A program made the translations under genes and the position numbers. A stretch of 64,000 bases of DNA from NCBI GenBank assembly GCA_963834725.1, contig CAWICN010000001.1:4402001-4466000 (forward strand). The letters are read 5' to 3'. The notes under the pieces are model-generated. The model was not told the DNA's origin. It ran no database searches and worked only from the letters and a program-made list of their open reading frames with translations. Below are positions 53,424-61,567 of this stretch, piece after piece. Each line of letters opens with the position of its first letter. Position 1 is the first letter of the stretch. The stretch is from PALSA-693 sp963834725. Its GTDB lineage: Bacteria > Actinomycetota > Acidimicrobiia > Acidimicrobiales > Palsa-688.

Positions 53424-53853
53424 AGGCCGACTGTGACCCGGCGTTAGTTAGTGGACGCTTCGACTGTGGAGTTCGGGGACGCTGAAGGCCGACTCTTGGG
53501 GCAGTCCCCCCCCTGTGTGTCCCCGACCGCCGTTTCTTCGATCTGAGTTTATCGATTTCGATCTGGGTTTATCGACAGGTCCGTCGTCAGGTCGACGCGG
53601 ATGGCCACCAGATCGATGTCCAAGCTCGTACCAGGACGGCGTTTGATGGTTCCGAAACGCTGGCGGCGGCATGGTTGGCGTTGACCGGCGGGGGGTCGTC
53701 GTCGAAGATCGCGTCGGTGCCGCAGCGCGATGTGGGCCGCAGTCCGGTCCGCACAGTCGAGCTAGGCGCATCAGCCATACGAACCGCTGTCCTGTACGAA
53801 CCAGTGTCTTCTCTCGTGGGTACTTTCGCCCGCTACATCGCCGAGGCCGAGCC
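53424..53853. other. Gap of 430 bp with a 20-bp tandem repeat
   Basis: No gene is supported. The repeat TTCGATCTGAGTTTATCGA occurs at 53537-53555 and, with one change, at 53557-53575 (period 20 bp). It could bind a regulator or be slippage; nothing else stood out. Confidence 0.5.
53537..53575. repeat. 20-bp tandem direct repeat
   Basis: Two copies of TTCGATCTGRGTTTATCGA in tandem with a T between them, one mismatch. The AT-rich content stands out in the region. Confidence 0.85.
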
Positions 53854-54552
53854 TCAACGGGGTTGCGGCTGAATGTCCAGCGCCCCGTTGGCCTGCCCGG
53901 GTTTTATGGCCGCCGTTTCGTAGGCGAGGACGACGGCTTGTACTCGGTCGCGAAGCCCGAGCTTGGTCAGGATCCGGGTGACATGAGTCTTGACGGTTGT
54001 CTCGCCGACGAAGAGTTGGTCGGCGATCTCGCGGTTCGACAGCCCGCGAGCGATCAGCGAGAACACTTCCAGTTCACGGCCGCTGAGCTGCTGCAAGGCG
54101 GTGGTCGGGCGGGGCGCGGTGCGGGACGCGGCGAACTCTTCGATCAGGCGGCGGGTGATGCTCGGGGCGAGTAGCGCGTCGCCTTGAGTGACCATCCGTA
54201 CCGCGGCGGTGAGCTGTTCGGGGGAGGCGTCTTTGAGGAGGAACCCGCTGGCACCGGCCTGGAGTGCGTCGTAGACGTACTCGTCGAGATCGAAGGTGGT
54301 CAGGATCACAACCCGGATCTCGGAGGTTTGGGGCCGAGAGGTGATCCGCCGGGTGGCTTCTATTCCGTCGAGGCCGGGCATCCGGATGTCCATGAGGACC
54401 ACGTCGGGGCGGAGGCGGTCGGCCATGGCAACCGCCTCGCTACCGTCGGAGGCCTCGCCGACCACCTCTAGGTCGGGCTGGGTGCTCAAGATGGTGCGAA
54501 ACCCGGCCCGGACCAGGTGCTGGTCATCGGCGATGAGGATTCGAAGGGTCAT
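53854..54552 (-). CDS. NarL/LuxR-family response regulator
   Basis: 232 aa. The receiver domain has the acidic pair in ILIADDQHLVRAGFRTIL, the phospho-acceptor Asp in PDVVLMDIRMPGLDG and Lys in GFLLKDASPEQL. The C-terminal LuxR helix-turn-helix reads LSGRELEVFSLIARGLSNRE, IADQLFVGETTVKTHVTRIL. The ATG at 54550-54552 overlaps the kinase stop (ATGA). It is the cognate partner of the tandem kinase that precedes it. Confidence 0.95.
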   Translation of the reverse strand: MTLRILIADDQHLVRAGFRTILSTQPDLEVVGEASDGSEAVAMADRLRPDVVLMDIRMPGLDGIEATRRITSRPQTSEIRVVILTTFDLDEYVYDALQAGASGFLLKDASPEQLTAAVRMVTQGDALLAPSITRRLIEEFAASRTAPRPTTALQQLSGRELEVFSLIARGLSNREIADQLFVGETTVKTHVTRILTKLGLRDRVQAVVLAYETAAIKPGQANGALDIQPQPR

Positions 54553-56912
54553 ATGAGCGCTCCTTGGGGTGGGCGAGGCAGACGGACCGCTAGACGACGG
54601 CCGCGCGAGTCCCCGTTCGGGCAGCACAGGTCGCCATGGACGAGGGCTACCCGTGCGCGGAGAGTAGGGCTGGGCCAGTCGGTGCCGTCGAGGGCTGCCC
54701 CGCCCACCTCGAGCTCGACGACGTCGTCGGTGTATCGCAATGAGACGCTCAACGGTTGTCTAGCCGGGCGGGGGGCGAGTTGCAGGGCCTCTTCGATGAT
54801 GCGGTAGGCCACCAAGTCGACACCGCCGAGCAGCGGGGTTTGTTCGCCGTCGATCGTCAACTCGACCGACTGGCCTTGGTCGTGGGCGTGTTGGATCAGG
54901 GTTTGGAGTTGGTCAAGACCAGGCAGGGGTCGCAGCTCCCGCCCCGAGGAGCTGCTGCGAAGGACACCCAGGATGTGGCGCACCTGCCCCAGGGCTTCCC
55001 GGCCGGTCGCTTCGATGCTGGCTGTCGCGTTGACGGCCTCGACGGGCTTGTCGAGCAGGAGCCTGGCGGCTGCTTCGGCTTGGACCACCATGGCAACGAT
55101 CAGCTGGGCGACGTGGTTCTGCAAGCCTCGTGCCAGGCGGGTGCGTTCCTCGACGACGGCGGCTCTGGTGCGCTGCTCGCGCTCGGCGGCGAGGCGGCTC
55201 GTCGTGACTCGGAGCTGGTCGGCCAGGTCCCGCTGCCGGCGTACTAGCCGGCCGGCGCCCCAGGCCAGGAGGGCCATCAGCGACGCGCCGATCAGTCCGG
55301 CTGAAAGGGTCCGGTGCAACATGGACGCGCCCACTGCGCCGACTAGCCAGATCAGCAGGCCAGCCGTCGCCCGTTCACGCGAGCTCCACACGCCCAGGTT
55401 GTAGGTCGGCACGAGCACCAGGTAGGTGCCGACCATTGTGGATCGGTCCGTCGGTGTGAGCCCGTGGGCAGCGAATGCGAGAGCGCCGACGAGCGCAAGG
55501 AACAGCAGCGGTGTCCGCCGCCGCCACAACCCGGCCACCGAGATTCCGGCGACCACCGATACGTTGAGCGCCAGCCAACCGTGATGGTGGCCGTAGCTCA
55601 GTGCTGCTGCTTCGAGGGCCACCAGCGAGGCGGCGGCAAACAGGGGGTCGGCGCAGCTCTGAAGCAACGATGGGTGTCGAGCCTGGCTTTGTTGCTGAGG
55701 ACCGGTGTCATCAAATGGACGCTCGAAAGTCAGCGGCAGTCGGGCGTGCACCCGGTAGCCCCGGCCAGCAGTTGGGCCGACCTCGAGGCGCCCACCGCAA
55801 AGGGCAACCCGCTCGCTCATACCGATCAGGCCTTGGCCCGACCCGGTAACCCGGCTGGTGAGAGCGGACCCGCCGGTGCCGGTGTCGGTGATCTCGACTT
55901 CGACCGCACCGGGCTGGTAGCGCACCCCTACGGTCGCTTGCGCGGGCCCGGCATGCTTGGCCGCGTTGGTCAATGCCTCCTGAACCACCCGGTACGCGGC
56001 CAGGTCCACCTCCGCCGGGACCTTGAAGGGCTCCCCTTCGATGCACAGGCTGGTATCGAGTCCGGCGGCCCGCACCGGCTTGATGATCCGATCCAGATGG
56101 GCCAACCCCGGTCGGTCCTCCTCAGAAAGCGGATCGTCGCGACGCAGCACCCCCATCACCCGCCGCAGGTCGCCGAGCGCTTCGCGGCCGCAGGACACCA
56201 CCACATCCAGCGCGTCATTGGCGCCCTGTGGCTCATTCGGGGCGAGCAGCCGGGCGGCGCCGGCCTGTATCACCATCACACTAAGGCTGTGGGCAACCAC
56301 ATCGTGCAGTTCCCGGGCGACCCTGTTGCGCTCCCGCGTAGTGGCCTGGTCCGCCCGTGCCGCCTGTTCCTCCTCTAGCCGGGCGGCGGTCTCGGCGAGT
56401 CGGGCGATCAGATCGCGGTGGCGCTCGACCAGCACCGCGGCCGCCGCTGGCAACACCGTCATCGGCGCCCAGCTGAGCAGCACTTCGACCGCCGAGAAGC
56501 CCGACGAGCCGGCGTCGATCGCCGCCGAGACGCCGAGCGCGTACAGGCCCAGCACCGCCAGCCGAGCCCGCCGACCGCTTTGAACCTCCCCACGGGCAAA
56601 GCTGTAGAGGGCGAGCACCACCGCGACGGGTTCGATGATCCCCAGCGAGTCGTGGCTCAGACGCTGGTAGGCGAGCACCGCGGTCAACGCCACGAACGAC
56701 GCGGCCGTCGGGGAACGCCGCCGCCAGGCCACCGTCGAGGTGCAGACCACCGCGGACGCGGCGACCAGAGCGGGCGGAGCCGAATAGTGCAGGCCGCCCA
56801 CGACCGCCAGCGCACCAGCCGTCAAGACAATCGCGGCGGCGACGTCCCAAACGAACCAATCGGGTCGGAACGTGCGTCCTCGCCACCTTATCGGTCGTGG
56901 CAGCGAGATCAC
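54549..56912 (-). CDS. Tandem-duplicated NarL-type sensor histidine kinase with a degenerate second half
   Basis: 787 aa made of two complete sensor-kinase units in one chain. The first has about five membrane helices, HisKA_3 with the phospho-acceptor in NRVARELHDVVAHSLSVMVI (His near 203) and an HATPase_c domain with N-box EALTNAAKHA and TDTGTGG. The second unit repeats membrane helices (residues about 425-545) and the dimerisation helix, but the His box has become RLARGLQNHVAQLIVAMVVQ and the ATPase box EALQLAPRPA has lost the N-box Asn. It is probably a regulatory domain. The start is a GTG. It precedes its response regulator with a 4-bp overlap. Confidence 0.85.
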   Translation of the reverse strand: MISLPRPIRWRGRTFRPDWFVWDVAAAIVLTAGALAVVGGLHYSAPPALVAASAVVCTSTVAWRRRSPTAASFVALTAVLAYQRLSHDSLGIIEPVAVVLALYSFARGEVQSGRRARLAVLGLYALGVSAAIDAGSSGFSAVEVLLSWAPMTVLPAAAAVLVERHRDLIARLAETAARLEEEQAARADQATTRERNRVARELHDVVAHSLSVMVIQAGAARLLAPNEPQGANDALDVVVSCGREALGDLRRVMGVLRRDDPLSEEDRPGLAHLDRIIKPVRAAGLDTSLCIEGEPFKVPAEVDLAAYRVVQEALTNAAKHAGPAQATVGVRYQPGAVEVEITDTGTGGSALTSRVTGSGQGLIGMSERVALCGGRLEVGPTAGRGYRVHARLPLTFERPFDDTGPQQQSQARHPSLLQSCADPLFAAASLVALEAAALSYGHHHGWLALNVSVVAGISVAGLWRRRTPLLFLALVGALAFAAHGLTPTDRSTMVGTYLVLVPTYNLGVWSSRERATAGLLIWLVGAVGASMLHRTLSAGLIGASLMALLAWGAGRLVRRQRDLADQLRVTTSRLAAEREQRTRAAVVEERTRLARGLQNHVAQLIVAMVVQAEAAARLLLDKPVEAVNATASIEATGREALGQVRHILGVLRSSSSGRELRPLPGLDQLQTLIQHAHDQGQSVELTIDGEQTPLLGGVDLVAYRIIEEALQLAPRPARQPLSVSLRYTDDVVELEVGGAALDGTDWPSPTLRARVALVHGDLCCPNGDSRGRRLAVRLPRPPQGALI

Positions 56913-57087
56913 GAATGCAACGGTAACGCCGCCTGGCGTCCCAAGCGTCCGTCTCGGGTAGGACCGTCAATCGTCCCAAAGTCCACACCGATCGCACCTG
57001 CGCATGACGCAACGGCCTCGTCCAACCGCCAAGGTGATCTCACGGCGCGACAAGGTCGCCGTTGAAAGCGGAAGGGAAGGGACCAAG

Positions 57088-57300
57088 ATGCGCAAATCAT
57101 CCAAGCTCGCCCTGCGAGCACTGATCGCAGGCGTCGTGCTGTTCGTGGTGGCGCTGCCGTTCAGCAACCACGGCTGGGAGAAGACCACCGGGGGCACACT
57201 GTTCTTCCTGTCGGTTCTGGCCGCGGCCATCTTCGTCATCTCCGGCGTCTACAGCCTCGCCACCAAGAACCGCACCGGGGCCGCCGCCCCGGTCAAGTAG
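57088..57300 (+). CDS. Small two-helix membrane protein
   Basis: 70 aa with two hydrophobic segments (LRALIAGVVLFVVALPFSNH and LFFLSVLAAAIFVISGVYSL) and a basic N-terminus. No family is recognised. ATG 57088 follows a purine-rich GAAGGGAAGGGAC ribosome-binding region. Its divergent position beside the kinase/regulator pair makes it a candidate target or co-regulated membrane protein. Confidence 0.65.
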   Translation: MRKSSKLALRALIAGVVLFVVALPFSNHGWEKTTGGTLFFLSVLAAAIFVISGVYSLATKNRTGAAAPVK

Positions 57301-57316
57301 CCGGCCCGCCAAGCAG

Positions 57317-57866
57317 ATGACAGCCGAGCCAAACATGGCGGCCACCGGCGCTGATCGGCCCGCGGCCGCCGTGAGGCGCTTGGGCATCTCCGGATGGGAG
57401 GCGCTCAGCGGGCTCGGATTCGTCGCCTTCTTCATCGCTGGTGTGGCCGCCAGCAGCCCTCCCGCCAACAACGCCCCGGACAGTCGGTGGATCGCCGACT
57501 ACACCGGCCACGATAAGCAGGCCGGGCACCTGGCCACGGGTCTTCTGCTCGTCCTCGCCGGCTTGAGCCTGCTGACCTTCCTCACCGGACTGTGGCGAGG
57601 GATCAACCGGGCCCCAGCCGGACCGGCGCCCCAAGCCCGCTGCCAACCGTCGTGGCCGCCGTAGCGGCCAGCTGCATCGCCGCTGGCGGGATCGCCATGG
57701 GAACCATCTCCGGTAGCGAGCTGCTCGGCAGCTACCCCCTGCCCGACGCCGACGTCCCCTCGCCTCCCTCGCATTCATCCCGATCGTGGCGCTCCTCGTC
57801 TGGGTCGCCGTCATGGCCATCCGCGGCCTAAGAGCCGATAGCCAACTCACGGCAAGCGCGACCTGA
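57317..57866 (+). pseudogene. Membrane protein broken by two apparent single-base frameshifts
   Basis: Read through two indels it gives about 182 aa with four hydrophobic segments: EALSGLGFVAFFIAGVAASS, GLLLVLAGLSLLTFLTGLWR, then in the next frame LPTVVAAVAASCIAAGGIAM, and in the third LAFIPIVALLVWVAVMAIRG. The first break is at the C run 57612-57615, the second near 57757-57766. It resembles small stress or DUF4386-like membrane proteins but no family is certain. The start ATG 57317 is 17 bp after the previous gene. Confidence 0.6.
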
Positions 57867-58008
57867 CACCCAGGTACAGATGTCGCTACATCGTCGACCA
57901 CCGCCAGATCCGGCCGACGTCGAATCCGCTGTCGACGGCAAAGACAACGAGGTCTGGCTGATGACTCGACTCTCGTCCAGGTACCAGCAACAAGAAAGAA
58001 GGCTCTTC

Positions 58009-58527
58009 ATGCACACGAGACGCCAAACAGCTCCAATCACAATCGCTGCTCTCACCGGTGCACTCGCCTTGGCGGCCTGCGGGGGTGCTTCCGCAGCGTC
58101 ACCGGGGGGAGTCGTCCACATCTACGACGTCAACCCTGGAACAACGAACAGAGGCTCGATTGTCATCACCGGCGCAATCGGTGACTCGGGAACAGACCAG
58201 TCCGGTGTCAGCGCCAACGCCAACAGGATCGTCCTCTCCAAGGGGAGTTTCGACGTCGACACGACCGCGATCCAAAAGAAGTTCAGCATCGCAAAACCAA
58301 CGGGCAGCCCGACCAACTGCGCAGTCGTGCTCGCCGCCACCGCGCCGGCCACCCTTTTCGACGGTACGGGTGCCTATAAAGGCATCACCGGCACAGTCTC
58401 CATCACCATCGCCAGCGCCGCTGTGCTCCCCAAAACCTCGAACGGGAAGTGCGATGAGAGCCCCAACGCCGTCGCTGTCGGAGAAGTCACCATAAGCCAA
58501 GGGTCCGGAACCATCACCTTCAAGTAG
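58009..58527 (+). CDS. Secreted lipoprotein with an allene-oxide-cyclase-like or similar beta domain
   Basis: 172 aa. The lipoprotein signal (ITIAALTGALALAACGG) has its lipobox Cys at about residue 25. The mature part is beta-rich with no helix-forming stretches: SIVITGAIGDSGTDQSG, then FDGTGAYKGITGTVSITIAS, the last like dirigent/allene-oxide-cyclase-type barrel strands (GTGxYxGxxGxxxI). Two Cys (NCAVV and NGKCDE) might pair. Role unknown. ATG 58009 is preceded by a GAAGG. Confidence 0.6.
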   Translation: MHTRRQTAPITIAALTGALALAACGGASAASPGGVVHIYDVNPGTTNRGSIVITGAIGDSGTDQSGVSANANRIVLSKGSFDVDTTAIQKKFSIAKPTGSPTNCAVVLAATAPATLFDGTGAYKGITGTVSITIASAAVLPKTSNGKCDESPNAVAVGEVTISQGSGTITFK

Positions 58528-58544
58528 ACCGCCGGTCGATCGAC

Positions 58545-58838
58545 TCAGGACAACAAGACGTACGTGCGCTGCACGAGCGGCTGTCCCAGGGTGGCCAGCA
58601 CCTTGTCGAGATGCCCGCTCTGCATGATTCGCTCGGCGAAGGCGGCGTCGTGGGCCTCGGCAGAGGCCCAGTGCTGGACGAACGTGAAGGCCTGGTTGTT
58701 GCCCTGCTCCTGGTACAGGTCGAACGATTCGCAACCATCGGCCTCTCGCATCCGCTTCCGACCTTCGCTTAGGAGTCCGGCGAGCCTGTCCTCCAGCCCG
58801 GCAGCAGCGTGGAACTCGGTGATATGCATGATGCTCAT
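58545..58838 (-). CDS. Antibiotic biosynthesis monooxygenase (ABM)-domain protein
   Basis: 97 aa. The barrel shows MSIMHITEFHAAAGLEDRLA, then CESFDLYQEQGNNQAFTFVQ, then HDAAFAERIMQSGHLDKVLA, standard for ABM-type ferredoxin-like dimers that act as quinol or small-molecule monooxygenases. Its ATG overlaps the stop of the upstream maleylpyruvate-isomerase-like gene by one base (58838), so they form one transcript. The substrate is unknown. Confidence 0.85.
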   Translation of the reverse strand: MSIMHITEFHAAAGLEDRLAGLLSEGRKRMREADGCESFDLYQEQGNNQAFTFVQHWASAEAHDAAFAERIMQSGHLDKVLATLGQPLVQRTYVLLS

Positions 58839-59590
58839 CAGAACGGCACCTCCGTCGCCAGTACCCCTGCACCCGGCTGGCGGGATCCCACCGTCCAGCA
58901 AAAATCGAGAGCGTCGATCTCGAGTTGTTCGCCTTCATCGCCGACCTGCCACTGGCCCCCGGCCGGTCCGCTCAGCGTGAGCGAGAAGGGCTGGCCGTGG
59001 CGCCGGGCCCATTCGGCTACCACATCGGCAACCAGACGACCGTCATGCGGCCCGGTGAGAACCATGGACGTACCAGTGGCCCGGCTGATGTCGAGACGGT
59101 GCATCCACGTGTCGCGAGTGAAGATCGTGTCGACCAGATAGCCGAACCGCCACTTCTCCGAGTCGAACGGCGGGTCCTGCTTCATGCGGACGGCGTGGCG
59201 GATCACAGCCGGCGTGCGCCGGCGGGCTTTGACCGCCTTGGGGGCTATCTTCGCGAGGTGGCTGATGATCGCTTCGGGCGTCATCGACTCACGCTCGGCG
59301 ACCTGTGCGGCGGTCATAGCGTCGATCATCTTCCCGCCCGACCTCTTGCTGGCTGCTCGGAAGTCATGGGCGAACTGGCGCACCGATGCTTGCGCTTCGG
59401 CCATACCGAGAACGTGGGAGGCCATGGCGCGCACATCCCACAGCTCGCACACCGTGGGCTTGCCCCAGTCTTCCGCTGTCAGGGTCCGAAGGTGGGCGAC
59501 CATGCGAGCGAACTCCGTCTCGGCCAGACCCATCGCTTCCTGGTGTCCCAGGGGTGCGTTGATCATCTTCTCGGCTGTTGCTGCTTCCAT
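58838..59590 (-). CDS. Mycothiol-dependent maleylpyruvate isomerase (MDMPI)-type DinB-fold protein
   Basis: 250 aa. The N-terminal MDMPI motif (AETEFARMVAHLRTLTAEDW then ELWDVRAMASHVLGMAEAQA with a metal His) and a second part with FTRDTWMHRLDISRATGTS, which supplies further metal-site His, match the mycothiol maleylpyruvate isomerase N-domain family. The rest is a C-terminal domain of the same group. Such proteins use mycothiol as cofactor; the substrate is unknown. It diverges from a TetR regulator 65 bp away and is cotranscribed with the ABM gene. Confidence 0.85.
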   Translation of the reverse strand: MEAATAEKMINAPLGHQEAMGLAETEFARMVAHLRTLTAEDWGKPTVCELWDVRAMASHVLGMAEAQASVRQFAHDFRAASKRSGGKMIDAMTAAQVAERESMTPEAIISHLAKIAPKAVKARRRTPAVIRHAVRMKQDPPFDSEKWRFGYLVDTIFTRDTWMHRLDISRATGTSMVLTGPHDGRLVADVVAEWARRHGQPFSLTLSGPAGGQWQVGDEGEQLEIDALDFCWTVGSRQPGAGVLATEVPF

Positions 59591-59600
59591 GCGGCCACCT

Positions 59601-59618
59601 CACTGCTTCCGAACAGTG
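59601..59618. promoter_or_regulatory. Candidate TetR operator, CACTG-N8-CAGTG
   Basis: An 18-bp dyad in the 65-bp divergent gap, 11 bases upstream of the MDMPI start and 38 bases upstream of the tetR start. It is well placed to repress both. The half-sites are short, so this is tentative. Confidence 0.5.
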
Positions 59619-59655
59619 TCAGGAGTATCGCGCTATATTCGGCTAAGGTCAAGGC

Positions 59656-60261
59656 GTGGCGAAGAAGACCGCATTCGAACCTCGTCGAGACCGCCGGCAC
59701 GCTCGCCATGAGGCGACCAAGCGGGAGATTCTCGACGCCGCCTGGCAGATGGTGCGCGTCGACGGCGTCAACGCGCTGTCCTTACGCGCGCTGGCGCGTG
59801 CGGTGGATATGGAACCCCAATCGCTCTACACCTACTTCGCTTCGAAGAACGCCGTGTACGACCATCTCTTCGCTGACGGCAATCGCGATCTCCTGACTCG
59901 CTTCGAGCGACTTGAAGTCGATGATGACCCTCGCAGTGCATTGCGCGCCGTCGCCCAACTCTTCTTGAGCTTTGCCACAGAAGATCAGGCCCGCTACGAA
60001 TTGCTCTTCCTGCGAACGATCCCGGACTTCGAACCGTCACCGGAGTCCTATGCCATCGCCGTCGCCGTGTTCAGCAAGGGTCGCAGCATCCTCGCCGGTG
60101 TAGGTCTCCACCAAGACGCGGATTTTGACCTATGGACTTCATTGGTCTCGGGCTTGTCGACTCAGCAGCTCGCCAATGATCCAGGGGGTGATCGCTACGT
60201 GAAGCTGATCGATAACGCCGTTGCGATGTTCTCCGAGCACATCTTCGGGCACCAGAACTGA
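59656..60261 (+). CDS. TetR-family transcriptional regulator
   Basis: 201 aa. The N-terminal HTH reads ATKREILDAAWQMVRVDGVN, LSLRALARAVDMEPQSLYTY, FASKNAVYDHLFADGNRDLL, typical TetR. The C-terminal helical domain is the ligand/dimer part (YELLFLRTIPDFEPSPESYA) of the WHG/TetR_C_33-like type. The start is GTG. It most likely represses the divergent MDMPI-ABM operon and itself, responding to that pathway's substrate. Confidence 0.9.
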   Translation: MAKKTAFEPRRDRRHARHEATKREILDAAWQMVRVDGVNALSLRALARAVDMEPQSLYTYFASKNAVYDHLFADGNRDLLTRFERLEVDDDPRSALRAVAQLFLSFATEDQARYELLFLRTIPDFEPSPESYAIAVAVFSKGRSILAGVGLHQDADFDLWTSLVSGLSTQQLANDPGGDRYVKLIDNAVAMFSEHIFGHQN

Positions 60262-60637
60262 TGAATGAACCGCGTTCCGAAGTGAGAGGAACAGAGGCGC
60301 GGTGCCGTCGCGGGTCTGGGCGGTGGCCCTTCAGCTCGCCGAGGTCGTAGCGGCTGGGGTCGGGAGCCACCGAGGCGGAGCAGGTCAGCGGCCAACTGCT
60401 TGTGGTCACATGTGGTGCAGGACCGACCGTCGATGGTGAAGCCGATCAGTGGCGGAGCCTGGACGCGTTGTCCATCCGGGTCCCTCCTTGGGCGTCGTCA
60501 TGAGCGAAAGGGCTCAGGACGGTTGTCGCGACATCTGATCGAAAGCTCAAGGACCGGCGGTCCCGACGGTAGTTAACGCAGCGTCCCAGAAGACGCGTTG
60601 GGGGTCCGGATTTGTGGAGGGGAGCAGTGGAGATACA
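60262..60637. other. Gap of 376 bp between TetR and DUF4386-like genes
   Basis: No gene is supported on either strand. No repeats or RNA elements were recognised. Confidence 0.4.
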
Positions 60638-61378
60638 TCACGCGGCCTGATACATGACCGCCTGTTGGCGGGGGGTGCGAAGCATGTAGATGCTGGTGAT
60701 GAGGGCAACGATCCCAAAGCTGATCACTGGCGAGTAACCGACGATGGTGGTACCGCCGCTGACACTGAACAGCCCGGTCGCGGCGCCGGCGCTGGAGGCA
60801 ATGGCCAGCACCACGGCCAACCATCCGACCCACGGCTTCGCCAGGTGGCCGCGGATCATGGCCACGCCGATCGCTACCAGGAATCCGGCGATGAAGAACC
60901 CGAAGAGGCCCGGCATGATGAGCCCGTTCTGTAGGTCGAAGAAGACCCGGACCAGCGCCGGGTCGGTCGGTCCCCCCTGTTTCTGAAGGTAGACCAGGGC
61001 GCTCAAGGTCACCCCGTCGAAGGCGCTTATCGCGGTGGCAACGGCACCGGAGGCCAAGGCGATCAGACCCAATGGGCTGTCGTGATCGCGTTCGTGGACG
61101 ATCCGAGCCACCGTGGCGAGGAACCACAGCCCGATGGCAGTGCCGAGCACCGTGGTCAGCGTCAGCCCCAGGATCGAGCCTTGGTGAGACGCCAGGTAGG
61201 CGGAGATCGCGGCCGGCGTCGACGAGCTGGTCAGGCTGCCGATCCCCCCCAAGGCGATCGGACCCCCTACGAGGATCGCAACTGCCAGGATGCCCAGCGC
61301 GCCCCCGGTCCGCACCCACCCACTGCCGATGCGGGACTCCCTGTCGGTTGTCGATACGGCTTGTATCGGGTTGGTCAT
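60638..61378 (-). CDS. DUF4386-like integral membrane protein
   Basis: 246 aa with about six membrane helices: ALGILAVAILVGGPIALGGI, then GLTLTTVLGTAIGLWFLATV, AVATAISAFDGVTLSALVYL, LFGFFIAGFLVAIGVAMI, VGWLAVVLAIASSAGAATGL, VISFGIVALITSIYMLR. The layout fits DUF4386-type or general-stress membrane proteins; no function is known. The ATG at 61376-61378 follows a GGAGGTCGG ribosome-binding site. It diverges from the GAF kinase. Confidence 0.75.
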   Translation of the reverse strand: MTNPIQAVSTTDRESRIGSGWVRTGGALGILAVAILVGGPIALGGIGSLTSSSTPAAISAYLASHQGSILGLTLTTVLGTAIGLWFLATVARIVHERDHDSPLGLIALASGAVATAISAFDGVTLSALVYLQKQGGPTDPALVRVFFDLQNGLIMPGLFGFFIAGFLVAIGVAMIRGHLAKPWVGWLAVVLAIASSAGAATGLFSVSGGTTIVGYSPVISFGIVALITSIYMLRTPRQQAVMYQAA

Positions 61379-61567
61379 GGCGATCCGACCTCCGTCTTTT
61401 TTTGTTGGGCAAGGACTCTTCCGATTGTCGACGGGTGGGCGCGGTTGGTCGAGGGGGATGGCACGAAACCTCGGGGGGCTGGCCACCTCTTTTTCGGGTG
61501 CTAACTCACCGTGGTGCGGACGGCTCACGCCCTTTGTGGCCCAGGGGTCGACGTGTACCCTCAGCTC

